From: Allobogoriella deserti
Lineage (GTDB): Bacteria; Actinomycetota; Actinomycetes; Actinomycetales; Actinomycetaceae
Assembly (NCBI RefSeq): GCF_042680605.1
Contig: NZ_JBHUEE010000001.1
Coordinates: 186,001 to 250,000 of the forward strand
Direction: 5' to 3'
Length of the DNA stretch: 64,000 bases
How positions within the stretch are numbered: position 1 is the first letter of the stretch; every line of letters starts with the position of its first letter. Under the pieces are notes generated by a model. The model did not search any database. It had not been told where the DNA came from and saw nothing but the letters and a program-made list of their open reading frames with translations. A program made the translations under genes and the position numbers. Shown in pieces: positions 17,101-25,873 of the stretch.

Positions 17101-17175
17101 CTCCACATGGGCCGGCCGACTCCGGCGCAGGACGTGAGCCGGCTCAGCACGTGAGCCGGGCGGCGCGGAGAGGGC

Positions 17176-17664
17176 TCAGTGGCCGTTCTCGTTGTACCGC
17201 TCGTAGGAGCGCCGGATCTCCTCCTCGGCCTCCTCACGTCCGACCCAGTGGGCGCCCTCGACCGACTTGCCCGGCTCGAGGTCCTTGTACACCTCGAAGA
17301 AGTGCTGGATCTCCAGGCGGTGGAACTCCGAGACGTCCTCGATGTCGGTGCGCCAGGAGGCACGCTGGTCCGCGGCCGGGACCGCGAGCACCTTGTCGTC
17401 TCCGCCGGCCTCGTCGCGCATCCGGAACATCCCCAGCGCGCGGCACCGGATCAGACACCCCGGGAACGTCGGCTCCTCGAGCAGCACCAACGCGTCCAGC
17501 GGGTCACCGTCCTCGCCGAGCGTGTCCTCGATGAACCCGTAGTCGTCGGGATAGCGCGTCGAGGTGAAGAGCATGCGGTCCAGCCGGATGCGACCGGTCT
17601 CGTGATCGACCTCGTACTTGTTGCGGTTCCCCTTCGGGATCTCGATCGTGACGTCGAACTCCAC
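17176..17664 (-). CDS. ppa: Inorganic pyrophosphatase
   Basis: A 162-residue soluble family I pyrophosphatase that hydrolyses PPi to two phosphates and pulls biosynthetic reactions forward. Visible signature elements are EIPKGNRNKYEVDHETG, DRMLFTSTRYPDDYGFI and the metal-binding DGDPLDALVL. I chose the GTG at 17664 because the protein then begins VEFDVTIEIPKGN, the usual family N terminus, with GGGAAG upstream. The longer frame adds a low-complexity extension. It is divergent from the carboxypeptidase gene; their 139-bp gap holds a CCAGGA/TCCTGG inverted repeat (17727-17741) of unknown role. Confidence 0.95.
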   Translation of the reverse strand: MEFDVTIEIPKGNRNKYEVDHETGRIRLDRMLFTSTRYPDDYGFIEDTLGEDGDPLDALVLLEEPTFPGCLIRCRALGMFRMRDEAGGDDKVLAVPAADQRASWRTDIEDVSEFHRLEIQHFFEVYKDLEPGKSVEGAHWVGREEAEEEIRRSYERYNENGH

Positions 17665-17803
17665 GGCTTCCCTTCCCGACCCGCACCCGGGCGGCTCTGG
17701 CTCTCCGCGCCCCAGCCTCACGTACCAGGACGCTCCTGGCCACTAGTGTGACCTACCGGCCGAGTCGTCCCGAACCAGGGCGCGTGCGCAGGAGGGAGAG
17801 GGC

Positions 17804-19255
17804 GTGACCGACCGAGTCCCGGCGTCCGGACCGCGACCCGCCGGGAGCGCTCGCCCGCCCCGCCGGCGCCCCACCCGGCAGGCCGTGCGACGCAACCGTG
17901 CGGTGCTCGCCGTCGTCGTCCTCCTGCTCGGCTACACCGCGGCCGACGCGGCCGACGTCGCCCCGGGATTCCTCACCACCGACCCGCCCCCTGCCGAGGC
18001 GCAGCCGTTCCCGGACATCGCCCTTCCCGGCGGGTCCCTCGCCGCGCCCGCCGTCGCCGGCCCCGACGACTCCGCGGAAGTGCCGACCACTGCCGGGTTG
18101 GAGGAGGTCGTCGCCGCCTTCTCCGCGGACAGCCGCCGCACCGGCAGCTTCGGCCTCGTGATCGCGGACGCGATCACGGGCGAGGTGCTGCTCGACCACG
18201 ACGGCGGCACGGCACGCCCGCCGGCCTCCTCTCTCAAGATCCTCACCGGCGCGGCATCGCTGAGCACGCTCGGTGCCGGTGCCACGCTGACCACCTCGGC
18301 CGTGCTCTCCGGTGACAGCACCGTCACGCTCGTCGCAGGCGGCGACACGCTGCTCGCCGCCGGGGAAGGGAACCCGCGGGCCACCGACGGACATGCCGGC
18401 CTCGGCGACCTGGCCGCACGAACGGCCGAGGCGCTCGCCGAACGCGGCATCGACGAGGTGGCTGTCGACCTCGACGACACGCTGTTCACGGGCCCCGACT
18501 ACCACCCCGACTGGGGCCCTATCGACCGGACCTTCGTCAGCGCCGTCCAGCCCATCGCGATCGACTCCGGGCGCACCGGGAGCGGGTACTCCTCGGACCC
18601 CGGGGCGGACGCCGTCGTCGCCTTCGCCGACGCCCTCGAGTCCCGCGGCGTCGCCGTCAGCGGCGTGGACCGCGGCGTCGCGCCCGAGGACGCCGAGGAA
18701 CTCGGCTCGGTCGAGTCCGCGCCGATCACCGCCGTCGTCCGGCACATGCTCAAGAGTTCCGACAACTCTCTCGCGGAGGTCCTCAGCCGGCTCGTGGCCG
18801 TCGAGCGGGGCGCCGAGACGACCTTCCCCGGGGCGACCGGCGCGGTGCGTGGTGCACTGTCCGACCTGGGGGTCGACGTCTCCGACGTGACGATGTCCGA
18901 CGCCTCCGGGCTGAACCCCGCCTCCACGGTCCCGCCGGCCGTTCTCGTGGACGTGCTGCGGCTCGCGAACAACCCCGACAACCCCGCGGTGCACGGCCTG
19001 AGCTCCGGCCTGCCCGTCGGTGGCCTGGATGGCACCCTGGCCGAACGGTTTACCGCGGACGCCGCCGGCCAGGTCCGTGCCAAGACCGGGACCCTGGTCC
19101 GCTCCGCCTCCCTGTCCGGTCTCGTGACCACGGCGGACGGGCGCCCGCTGCACTTCTCCGTGATCACCTCGAACCTCCAGGTCGGCACCCACCGGCTCGC
19201 GCACCAGGCCATCGACACTCTGGTGACCGACCTGGCGGCCTGCGGCTGTCGCTGA
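17804..19255 (+). CDS. dacB: D-alanyl-D-alanine carboxypeptidase/endopeptidase (PBP4, peptidase S13)
   Basis: A 483-residue penicillin-binding protein acting outside the membrane on peptidoglycan cross-links. After a basic N terminus a hydrophobic segment (AVLAVVVLLLGYTAADAADV) serves as signal or anchor. The three penicillin-binding motifs are present: SSLK with Ser142 and Lys145, SDN within MLKSSDNSLAE, and KTGT within RAKTGTLVRSAS. The order and spacing fit family S13. AGGAGG precedes the GTG start. The gene heads a block continuing with a zincin, tilS and hpt. Confidence 0.9.
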   Translation: MTDRVPASGPRPAGSARPPRRRPTRQAVRRNRAVLAVVVLLLGYTAADAADVAPGFLTTDPPPAEAQPFPDIALPGGSLAAPAVAGPDDSAEVPTTAGLEEVVAAFSADSRRTGSFGLVIADAITGEVLLDHDGGTARPPASSLKILTGAASLSTLGAGATLTTSAVLSGDSTVTLVAGGDTLLAAGEGNPRATDGHAGLGDLAARTAEALAERGIDEVAVDLDDTLFTGPDYHPDWGPIDRTFVSAVQPIAIDSGRTGSGYSSDPGADAVVAFADALESRGVAVSGVDRGVAPEDAEELGSVESAPITAVVRHMLKSSDNSLAEVLSRLVAVERGAETTFPGATGAVRGALSDLGVDVSDVTMSDASGLNPASTVPPAVLVDVLRLANNPDNPAVHGLSSGLPVGGLDGTLAERFTADAAGQVRAKTGTLVRSASLSGLVTTADGRPLHFSVITSNLQVGTHRLAHQAIDTLVTDLAACGCR

Positions 19256-19293
19256 GCTGCCGCGTCGTGCCTGGCGCCGTCCGCCGAACCGCG

Positions 19294-19299
19294 TAGCGT
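19294..19299 (+). promoter_or_regulatory. -10 box of a probable leaderless promoter
   Basis: TAGCGT fits the TAnnnT consensus and ends seven bases before the ATG of the following gene, with no Shine-Dalgarno between them. This spacing places the transcript start at the start codon. No convincing -35 box was seen. Confidence 0.45.
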
Positions 19300-19306
19300 G
19301 TGGCGT

Positions 19307-20362
19307 ATGAGCAGCAGCGTCGACTGGCAGGCCGCGGTACGTCGGGCCGGCAGTCTCGCCCCACCCGGCCCCGCCGGCACCCCCGCCGAACTGCGCGCGC
19401 TGGTCCAGGTGCTCCGGCGCGCGGCCCGAGAGGCCCCGGAGCACGTCGGCGAGATCACCGGCCTGACCGCGGCGGCGGAGCAGGTACGCGAGGTGCCGGT
19501 CTTCGTCGTCGACCGGCCGCGCTGGTCGCAGGCCAACGTCGAGATGTTCTCCCGACTTACCGACGGGTTGCTGCCGGCCACCGTCGTCCCCGGCTCCAGC
19601 CGGATGGCCGCCGAGGAGATGGGCGTGGTCCTGGCCGTCCTGTCCACCAAGGTCCTCGGCCAGTTCGACCCTTTCACCGACGACCGCGGCCGGCTGCTGC
19701 TGGTGGCGCCCAACGTCCGCAAGATCGAACGGGAGCTCAACCTCGACGCGATGGACTTCCGGCTGTGGGTCTGCCTGCACGAGCAGACCCACGCCGTGCA
19801 GTTCGCGGCTGCGCCGTGGCTCGCCGAGCACCTGGGGGAGCGGATGCGTCGGCTCGTCGGGCGGGTCTCCGACACCACCGACGGCGCAGCTCGCCTCGGC
19901 CGTGCGTTGCGCGGGATCGTCGAGGCGGTCAGCTCGGCCGTGGCCGGGACGCCGGCCAGCGAACGTCCCGACGAGCTCGGCGGACCGCTGGTTGACGCCT
20001 TCCTCGACGAGGAGGAGCGAGCCGAGCTCGCCGAGATCGTCGCCGTCATGAGCCTGCTGGAAGGGCACGCCGACGTCGTCATGGACGAGGTCGGCCCCGC
20101 CCGGCTGCCCTCCGTCCGACACATCAGGGCCGCGTTCGACAAGCGCCGCGACGGAACCTCGACCGGCGACGTCGTGCTGCGCCGCGTGCTCGGCATGGAC
20201 GCCAAGGTGGCCCAGTACCGCAACGGCGCCGGGTTCGTCCGTGCCGTCGTCGCGCAGGTCGGCCACGACGGTCTCAACGCCGTGTGGACCTCACCGGAGG
20301 CGCTGCCCACCGCCGCGGAGGTCGCGGACCCGGCCGCCTGGGTCCGCCGCATCCACGGCTGA
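19307..20362 (+). CDS. Zinc-dependent metalloprotease, DUF2342 (zincin_2)
   Basis: A 351-residue protein with the zinc-binding motif HEQTH (His158 to His162) in VCLHEQTHAVQFA. This identifies the DUF2342 family, once labelled 'F420 biosynthesis associated', which is conserved between dacB and tilS in many actinobacteria. A second acidic segment, VMSLLEGHADVVMDEVG, is also typical and may supply another metal ligand. The physiological substrate is not known. The start is the ATG directly behind a -10-like box. Confidence 0.85.
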   Translation: MSSSVDWQAAVRRAGSLAPPGPAGTPAELRALVQVLRRAAREAPEHVGEITGLTAAAEQVREVPVFVVDRPRWSQANVEMFSRLTDGLLPATVVPGSSRMAAEEMGVVLAVLSTKVLGQFDPFTDDRGRLLLVAPNVRKIERELNLDAMDFRLWVCLHEQTHAVQFAAAPWLAEHLGERMRRLVGRVSDTTDGAARLGRALRGIVEAVSSAVAGTPASERPDELGGPLVDAFLDEEERAELAEIVAVMSLLEGHADVVMDEVGPARLPSVRHIRAAFDKRRDGTSTGDVVLRRVLGMDAKVAQYRNGAGFVRAVVAQVGHDGLNAVWTSPEALPTAAEVADPAAWVRRIHG

Positions 20363-20378
20363 CCGGCGGGAAGACGGC

Positions 20379-21428
20379 GTGGCCGCCCTGGACCCCGACG
20401 TCGCCGCCGCCCGGCGGGCCGTCCGTACCGCACTGGCGGACCTGCCGCCCGGAGCGCGTGTCCTGGTCGCCTGCTCCGGCGGACCCGACTCGCTGGCGCT
20501 CGCGGCCGCGACGGCGTTCGTGGCCCGCCGGGACGGCCTGCTGGCCGGGGCAGTGGTCGTCGACCACCGGGTCCAGCCGGATTCGGCCGACGCCGCCCGG
20601 CACGCGGCGAACACCTGCCGCGATCTTGGCCTGGACCCGGTGGAGGTGCGCGTCGCGGACCTGCCCGGCGGCCGGGCCGGGGCCGGGGCCGGCGGACCGG
20701 AAGGCGCCGCCCGTGCCGCGCGGTACGCCGAGCTGTCCGCCGCCGCCGAGGCGCACGAGGCCGCCGCCGTGCTGCTCGGCCACACCCTCGACGATCAGGC
20801 GGAGACCGTCCTGCTCGGTCTCGCCCGGGGTTCCGGAGCCCGGTCCCTCGCCGGTATGCCCCCCGTGCGCGGACGCTGGCGCCGTCCGTTCCTCGCGCTG
20901 CGCCGGCACCAGACCGAGCAGGTCTGCCGTGCGGCAGGGCTGGAGGCGTTGACGGACCCGACCAACGCCGCCACCGGTCCGTGGCGTGCCGCCGACGGCA
21001 GCCCCCTGCGTCGCGCCGCTGTCCGTGACCACGTGCTGCCCGCCCTGACCGACGCCCTGGGGCCCGGAGTTATCGCGTCGCTCGGCCGGACGGCGGACCA
21101 GCTCGGACGCGACGCCGACCTGCTCGACCAGCTCGCGGCGGACCTTCTCGAGCAGGCTGTCCGGGTGCCGGCGGGCGGGGCCGCGAGCGGTGCCGTCGAG
21201 CTCGACGTCGAGACGCTGGCGGCCGCGCACCCCGCGTTACGCACCCGGGCGCTGCGTGCGGCCGCCGTCCGTGCCGGCGCCACGGACGGAGCGCTCGCGG
21301 CCGTCCACGTCGACGCGCTCGAGGCCCTGGTCGGCGACTACCACGGCCAGGGGCCGGTGCCGCTGCCCGGGCCGGTCTCGGCCCACCGGCGGTATGGCAG
21401 GCTGGCCATCGGCCCGGGCCGCGCCTGA
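20379..21428 (+). CDS. tilS: tRNA(Ile)-lysidine synthetase
   Basis: A 349-residue N-type ATP pyrophosphatase. It modifies cytidine 34 of the CAU-anticodon isoleucine tRNA to lysidine, so that the tRNA reads AUA. The PP-loop motif SGGPDS is at residues 33-38, and GHTLDDQAETVLLGL and SLAGMPP are further family segments. I chose the GTG at 20379 because it gives the usual N terminus before the PP-loop; the upstream open frame overlaps the zincin gene. It precedes hpt, as in many bacteria. Confidence 0.92.
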   Translation: MAALDPDVAAARRAVRTALADLPPGARVLVACSGGPDSLALAAATAFVARRDGLLAGAVVVDHRVQPDSADAARHAANTCRDLGLDPVEVRVADLPGGRAGAGAGGPEGAARAARYAELSAAAEAHEAAAVLLGHTLDDQAETVLLGLARGSGARSLAGMPPVRGRWRRPFLALRRHQTEQVCRAAGLEALTDPTNAATGPWRAADGSPLRRAAVRDHVLPALTDALGPGVIASLGRTADQLGRDADLLDQLAADLLEQAVRVPAGGAASGAVELDVETLAAAHPALRTRALRAAAVRAGATDGALAAVHVDALEALVGDYHGQGPVPLPGPVSAHRRYGRLAIGPGRA

Positions 21429-21459
21429 GCGGTCTCGACAGTTCCGACGAGGAGTGCAG

Positions 21460-22014
21460 GTGGACGCCGAGGACATGGGAGCGGACCTCGAAAAGGTCCT
21501 GCTCAGCCAGGAACAGATCGACACCCGGCTGACCGAGATGGCGGCCGAGATCGATGCCGACTACGCGGGCCGTGACGTCCTCCTCGTCGGTGTGCTGCGT
21601 GGTGCCGTCATGGTCATGGCCGACCTTTCCCGCAAGCTGCACAGTCCCGTCCAGATGGACTGGATGGCGGTCTCCTCCTACGGCTCGGGCACCAAGTCCT
21701 CCGGTGTGGTCCGCATCCTCAAGGATCTCGACACGGACCTCACGGGCCGGGACGTGCTCATCGTCGAGGACATCATCGACTCCGGGCTGACGCTGTCCTG
21801 GCTGGTGGGAAACCTGCGCTCGCGAGGTCCGGCGTCCGTCGAGATCGCCACGCTGCTGCGCAAGCCGGAGGCCGCGAAGGTCGCCGTCGACGTCCGCTAC
21901 GTCGGCTTCGACATCCCGCCGGAGTTCGTCGTCGGCTACGGCCTGGACTACGGGGAGCAGTACCGGCACCTGCCGTTCGTGGGCACCCTCGCGCCCCACG
22001 TGTACGGAGGCTGA
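21460..22014 (+). CDS. hpt: Hypoxanthine phosphoribosyltransferase
   Basis: A 184-residue purine salvage enzyme that makes IMP or GMP from hypoxanthine or guanine and PRPP. The PRPP-binding loop is VLIVEDIIDSGLTL, and VGVLRGAVMVMADL and SYGSGTKSSG are further conserved parts. GAGGAG lies five bases before the GTG start at 21460; a GTG six bases earlier overlaps that site. The stop codon lies within a small repeat that recurs twice downstream. Confidence 0.94.
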   Translation: MDAEDMGADLEKVLLSQEQIDTRLTEMAAEIDADYAGRDVLLVGVLRGAVMVMADLSRKLHSPVQMDWMAVSSYGSGTKSSGVVRILKDLDTDLTGRDVLIVEDIIDSGLTLSWLVGNLRSRGPASVEIATLLRKPEAAKVAVDVRYVGFDIPPEFVVGYGLDYGEQYRHLPFVGTLAPHVYGG

Positions 22015-22072
22015 CGAGGCCCCCCGTTCGGCACGGAGGCTGACGAGCCCGGGTGGCGGCCGGGAGGCTGAC
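22006..22072. repeat. Three copies of GGAGGCTGAC starting at the hpt stop
   Basis: GGAGGCTGAC occurs at 22006, 22035 and 22063, with 28-29-bp spacing. The first copy contains the hpt stop codon and the first two copies extend to GGAGGCTGACGAG. The remainder of the 243-bp gap before ftsH shows no further gene. Confidence 0.7.
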
Positions 22073-22257
22073 CGGGCCCGCCGCCGGCGCCGCCGCCGCG
22101 CGTGCGGAGGAAAGGCACGGAACGGCAGACTGTGCCGGGTGTTCCGGCGTACTGCCCTGCGCGAACAAGCCGCCGGGGCGCACCCGGGGCCGAGGGACGT
22201 CGTATACCGTCGAGGCCAAACGTGCGACCAGGAGGGACCGGGCGCAAGCCCACATCC

Positions 22258-24312
22258 ATGAACGTCAAGAAACTGTTGCGTGGGCCACTGGTGTGGATCC
22301 TCCTCGTCCTGCTCCTCGTCTCGGTCGGCTGGTCCCTGCTCGGCCAGGCGGGAACCCAGCAGATCGACACCTCGGAGGGGCTCGAGCTGCTCCGGGGGGA
22401 CACCGTGGAGCAGGTCGAGATCACAGACGGCTCGCAGCGTGTCCGGATGACGCTCTCGGAGCCGTACGAGGCGCCCGACGGCGAAGGCGGCACGGTGGAC
22501 CGCGGCACCGATGTCGAGTTCTTCTACGTCACGCCCCAGGGCCCGGAGGTGGCCGAGGCGGTCCGCGAGGCCGACCCGGAGCTGGGCTACAACTCCGTCG
22601 TGCCGACCCAGTCGATCTGGACGTCGCTGCTGACGTTCGTGATCCCGATGGTCATCATCTTCCTGGTGTTCTGGTGGCTGCTGACCAGAATGCAGGGCGG
22701 CGCCGGCGGGATGATGAAGTTCGGCAAGTCCCGCGCCAAGCAGGTCAACAAGGAGAACCCGGACGTCACCTTCGGAGACGTCGCCGGCGAGGACGAGGCC
22801 GTCGAAGAGCTCCACGAGATCAAGGAGTTCCTCGCCGAGCCGGAGAAGTTCCAGGCCGTCGGTGCGAAGATCCCCAAGGGCGTCCTGCTCTACGGTCCGC
22901 CAGGAACCGGTAAGACGCTCATCGCTCGCGCCGTCGCCGGCGAGGCCGGGGTCCCGTTCTTCTCCATCTCCGGGTCCGAGTTCGTCGAGATGTTCGTCGG
23001 TGTCGGCGCCTCGCGGGTGCGTGACCTGTTCGAGCAGGCCAAGTCGAACGCGCCGGCCATCATCTTCGTCGACGAGATCGACGCCGTCGGCCGCCACCGC
23101 GGCGCCGGCATGGGCGGCGGTCACGACGAGCGCGAGCAGACTCTCAACCAGCTGCTCGTTGAGATGGACGGGTTCGACGTCAACACGAACGTCATCCTCA
23201 TCGCGGCCACCAACCGCCCGGACGTCCTCGACCCGGCGCTGCTGCGCCCGGGCCGCTTCGACCGGCAGGTCGCCGTCGAGGCCCCGGACATGCACGGCCG
23301 GGCCTCGATCCTCCAGGTCCACGCGAAGGGCAAGCCCATGGCCCCGAACGTCGACCTCGGCCTCGTCGCCAAGCGGACGCCGGGCTTCACCGGTGCGGAC
23401 CTGGCGAACGTGCTCAACGAGGCGGCGCTGCTCACCGCACGCTCCAACGCCCAGCTCATCGACGACCGTGCGCTGGACGAGGCGATCGACCGCGTGCTGG
23501 CCGGGCCGCAGAAGCGCACCCGGGTGATGAACGACAAGGAGCTCAAGGTCACGGCCTACCACGAGGGCGGACACGCGCTCGCGGCGGCCGCCCTGCGCTA
23601 CACCGACCCGGTCACCAAGGTCACGATCCTGCCGCGTGGCCGCGCGCTCGGCTACACGATGGTGATGCCCACCGAGGACAAGCACTCCACCTCCCGCAAC
23701 GAGCTGCTCGACCAGCTCGCGTACGCCATGGGCGGCCGCGTGGCCGAGGAGATCGTCTTCCACGACCCGACCACCGGCGCCTCGAACGACATCGAGAAGG
23801 CGACGGCGATCGCGCGCAAAATGGTCGTCGAGTACGGCATGAGCGCCCGGGTGGGAGCGATCAAGCTCGGCAAGAACCAGGACGAGCCGTTCCTGGGACG
23901 CGACTACGGGCACCAGCGCGACTACTCCGAGGACATCGCCCGCATCATCGACGAGGAGGTCCGTGCTCTCATCGAGGCAGCGCACGACGAGGCCTGGGAG
24001 ATCCTCAACACCTACCGGGACGTCCTGGACCACCTCGTGCTCGAACTGCTCGAGCACGAGACCCTCGGGGAGCAGGAGCTGGCCCGCGTCTTCGCGCCGG
24101 TCAAGAAGCGTGACCCGCGGCCGGTCTGGCTGTCCTCCCTGGACCGACAGGTCAGCGACCGGCCCCCGGTCCTCACCGCCGCCGAGCGTGCCAAGGGCGA
24201 GCACCTGACCCCCGAGGACCAGATCGCCGCCGCCGGGGAGTCGCCGCTGGACGGCACCGGCGAAGTGCCGGACGCTGGCAAGGTCGGCGGGCCCGCCGAG
24301 GGCCTGGGATGA
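22258..24312 (+). CDS. ftsH: ATP-dependent zinc metalloprotease FtsH
   Basis: A 684-residue membrane-anchored AAA+ protease that degrades unassembled membrane and regulatory proteins as a hexamer. Two membrane helices (PLVWILLVLLLVSVGWSLL and SLLTFVIPMVIIFLVFWWLL) flank the extracellular domain. The AAA module has Walker A GPPGTGKT (213-220), Walker B IIFVDEIDA and the second-region-of-homology arginines in RPGRFDRQ. The zinc site is HEGGH (435-439). The nearest AGGAGG is 22 bases upstream of the ATG, unusually far, and no in-frame start lies between them. The stop overlaps folE. Confidence 0.96.
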   Translation: MNVKKLLRGPLVWILLVLLLVSVGWSLLGQAGTQQIDTSEGLELLRGDTVEQVEITDGSQRVRMTLSEPYEAPDGEGGTVDRGTDVEFFYVTPQGPEVAEAVREADPELGYNSVVPTQSIWTSLLTFVIPMVIIFLVFWWLLTRMQGGAGGMMKFGKSRAKQVNKENPDVTFGDVAGEDEAVEELHEIKEFLAEPEKFQAVGAKIPKGVLLYGPPGTGKTLIARAVAGEAGVPFFSISGSEFVEMFVGVGASRVRDLFEQAKSNAPAIIFVDEIDAVGRHRGAGMGGGHDEREQTLNQLLVEMDGFDVNTNVILIAATNRPDVLDPALLRPGRFDRQVAVEAPDMHGRASILQVHAKGKPMAPNVDLGLVAKRTPGFTGADLANVLNEAALLTARSNAQLIDDRALDEAIDRVLAGPQKRTRVMNDKELKVTAYHEGGHALAAAALRYTDPVTKVTILPRGRALGYTMVMPTEDKHSTSRNELLDQLAYAMGGRVAEEIVFHDPTTGASNDIEKATAIARKMVVEYGMSARVGAIKLGKNQDEPFLGRDYGHQRDYSEDIARIIDEEVRALIEAAHDEAWEILNTYRDVLDHLVLELLEHETLGEQELARVFAPVKKRDPRPVWLSSLDRQVSDRPPVLTAAERAKGEHLTPEDQIAAAGESPLDGTGEVPDAGKVGGPAEGLG

Positions 24313-24977
24313 CCGGCACCTCCCCGCGCATCCCTGCCTCGCCGGAGGACGCCGAGCCGCTGGCCGCCTCGGACGCGGCGCCCCTGGCGAACCCGTCCGA
24401 GGCACGCCGGTTCGACCTCGAGGCGGTCCGGAAGGCGGTGCGTGACCTGCTCATCGGCATCGGCGAGGATCCCGACCGGGACGGCCTGCTCGGCACCCCG
24501 GACCGGGTGGCGCGCTCCTACGCCGAGATGTTCGCCGGGATGACCGAGGACCCGGCGGACCACCTCGACGCCGTGTTCGACATCGGGCACGAGGAGATGG
24601 TTCTGGCACGCGACATCCCGCTGTACTCGATGTGCGAGCACCACCTGCTGCCGTTCCACGGCGTGGCGCACGTGGGCTACATCCCGGGTGAGAGTGGCCG
24701 CGTCACCGGCCTGAGCAAACTCGCCCGGCTCGTCGAGGGGTTCGCGCGCCGCCCGCAGATCCAGGAGCGGCTGACCAGCCAGATCGCGGACGCGCTGGTC
24801 GCGCGCCTGAAGCCGCGCGGGGCCATCGTCATCGTCGAGGCCGAGCACCTGTGCATGTCGATGCGCGGGGTCCGCAAGCCGGGTTCGCGCACCATCACCT
24901 CCGGTGTCCGCGGTTCGATGCGCAACGCCGCCACCCGCGCCGAAGCCATGAGCCTGCTCATGTCACACCATTCCTGA
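24309..24977 (+). CDS. folE: GTP cyclohydrolase I
   Basis: A 222-residue enzyme that converts GTP to 7,8-dihydroneopterin triphosphate, the first step of folate synthesis. The zinc-binding Cys and His are in YSMCEHHLLPFHG, and the C-terminal SMRGVRKPGSRTITS is a family signature. The ATG overlaps the ftsH stop by four bases. The first 35 residues are a variable Ala/Pro-rich extension, which is common. The next gene has its own -10-like element inside this gene's tail. Confidence 0.95.
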   Translation: MTGTSPRIPASPEDAEPLAASDAAPLANPSEARRFDLEAVRKAVRDLLIGIGEDPDRDGLLGTPDRVARSYAEMFAGMTEDPADHLDAVFDIGHEEMVLARDIPLYSMCEHHLLPFHGVAHVGYIPGESGRVTGLSKLARLVEGFARRPQIQERLTSQIADALVARLKPRGAIVIVEAEHLCMSMRGVRKPGSRTITSGVRGSMRNAATRAEAMSLLMSHHS

Positions 24978-24996
24978 CCGGCTGTACCGGCGCCGA

Positions 24997-25002
24997 TAAC
25001 CT
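24997..25002 (+). promoter_or_regulatory. -10 box of a probable leaderless promoter for folP
   Basis: TAACCT fits TAnnnT and ends seven bases before the folP GTG start. A weak -35-like CTGACC (24974-24979) is 17 bp upstream, inside the end of folE. This suggests folP-folBK can be transcribed separately from ftsH-folE. Confidence 0.45.
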
Positions 25003-25009
25003 GGGAAAG

Positions 25010-25873
25010 GTGAGTGATCGCGTGCTCGTCGAGACGTTGCACAACGCGAGCCGGACGCTGGTCATGGGCGTGGTCAACGTGACCCCGGACTCCTTCTCCG
25101 ACGGCGGACAGTGGTTCGATCGCGACGTCGCCGTCGCCCACGCTCGTCACCTCCTCGCCCAGGGGGCGGACATCGTCGACGTCGGCGGGGAGTCGACCCG
25201 CCCCGGGGCCGAACCGGTCCCGGTCGAGGAGGAGATCGACCGGGTCCTCCCGGTGGTGGAGGCGCTCGTCACCGACGCGGACGGCACCGAGCGCCGTCCC
25301 GGGATCAGCGTGGACACCGTGCACGCCCGCACCGCACGCGCCGCCGTCGAGGCCGGCGCGAGCATCATCAACGACGTCTCCGGCGGTACCGCGGATCCGC
25401 AGATCCTGGCCGTGGCGGCGGAGACGGGGGCCCACTACATCCTGCAGCACCGCCGCGGCACACCGGAGACCATGAATGACCTCGCGGTCTACGACGACGT
25501 CGTCTCCGAGGTGCGGGACGAGCTCGCCCAGCGCCTCGACGCCGTGGTCGAGGCCGGAGTCCCCGCCGAGCACATCGTGCTCGATCCCGGCCTCGGGTTC
25601 GCCAAGAACGCCGAGCACAACTGGACCCTGCTCGCACACCTGGACCGGCTCGCCGACCTCGGGCGGCCGCTGCTCATCGGCGCCTCCCGGAAGCGATTCC
25701 TCGCCACCGTCGTCCCGGACCGCCTGGCCACCGAACCGCTGGCGCGGGACAACGCCACGGCAGCGGTGACCGCGATCGCCGCCGCGGCGGGCGTGTGGGG
25801 AGTGCGGGTCCACGAGGTGACGGCGAGTCTGGACGCCGCACGCGTCGCCGCAGCCTGGGTGGCGCATCGGTGA
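25010..25873 (+). CDS. folP: Dihydropteroate synthase
   Basis: A 287-residue TIM-barrel enzyme that joins p-aminobenzoate to hydroxymethyl-dihydropterin diphosphate; it is the sulfonamide target. Family signatures are MGVVNVTPDSFSDGG, VDVGGESTRPGAEPV and LIGASRKRFL, with IINDVSGG and LDPGLGFAKN between. The start is given at GTG 25010 because of the leaderless -10 box; GTG 25022 is an alternative. It overlaps the next gene by one base (TGATG). Confidence 0.95.
   Translation: MSDRVLVETLHNASRTLVMGVVNVTPDSFSDGGQWFDRDVAVAHARHLLAQGADIVDVGGESTRPGAEPVPVEEEIDRVLPVVEALVTDADGTERRPGISVDTVHARTARAAVEAGASIINDVSGGTADPQILAVAAETGAHYILQHRRGTPETMNDLAVYDDVVSEVRDELAQRLDAVVEAGVPAEHIVLDPGLGFAKNAEHNWTLLAHLDRLADLGRPLLIGASRKRFLATVVPDRLATEPLARDNATAAVTAIAAAAGVWGVRVHEVTASLDAARVAAAWVAHR

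Noticed and set aside
17753..20266. Open reverse-strand frame of 837 codons
   Set aside because: It covers dacB and the zincin gene on the other strand and shows no recognisable domain.
21070..24405. Open reverse-strand frame of 1111 codons
   Set aside because: It lies opposite tilS, hpt, ftsH and folE, has an unnatural His/Arg/Asp-rich composition and is a by-product of high GC.
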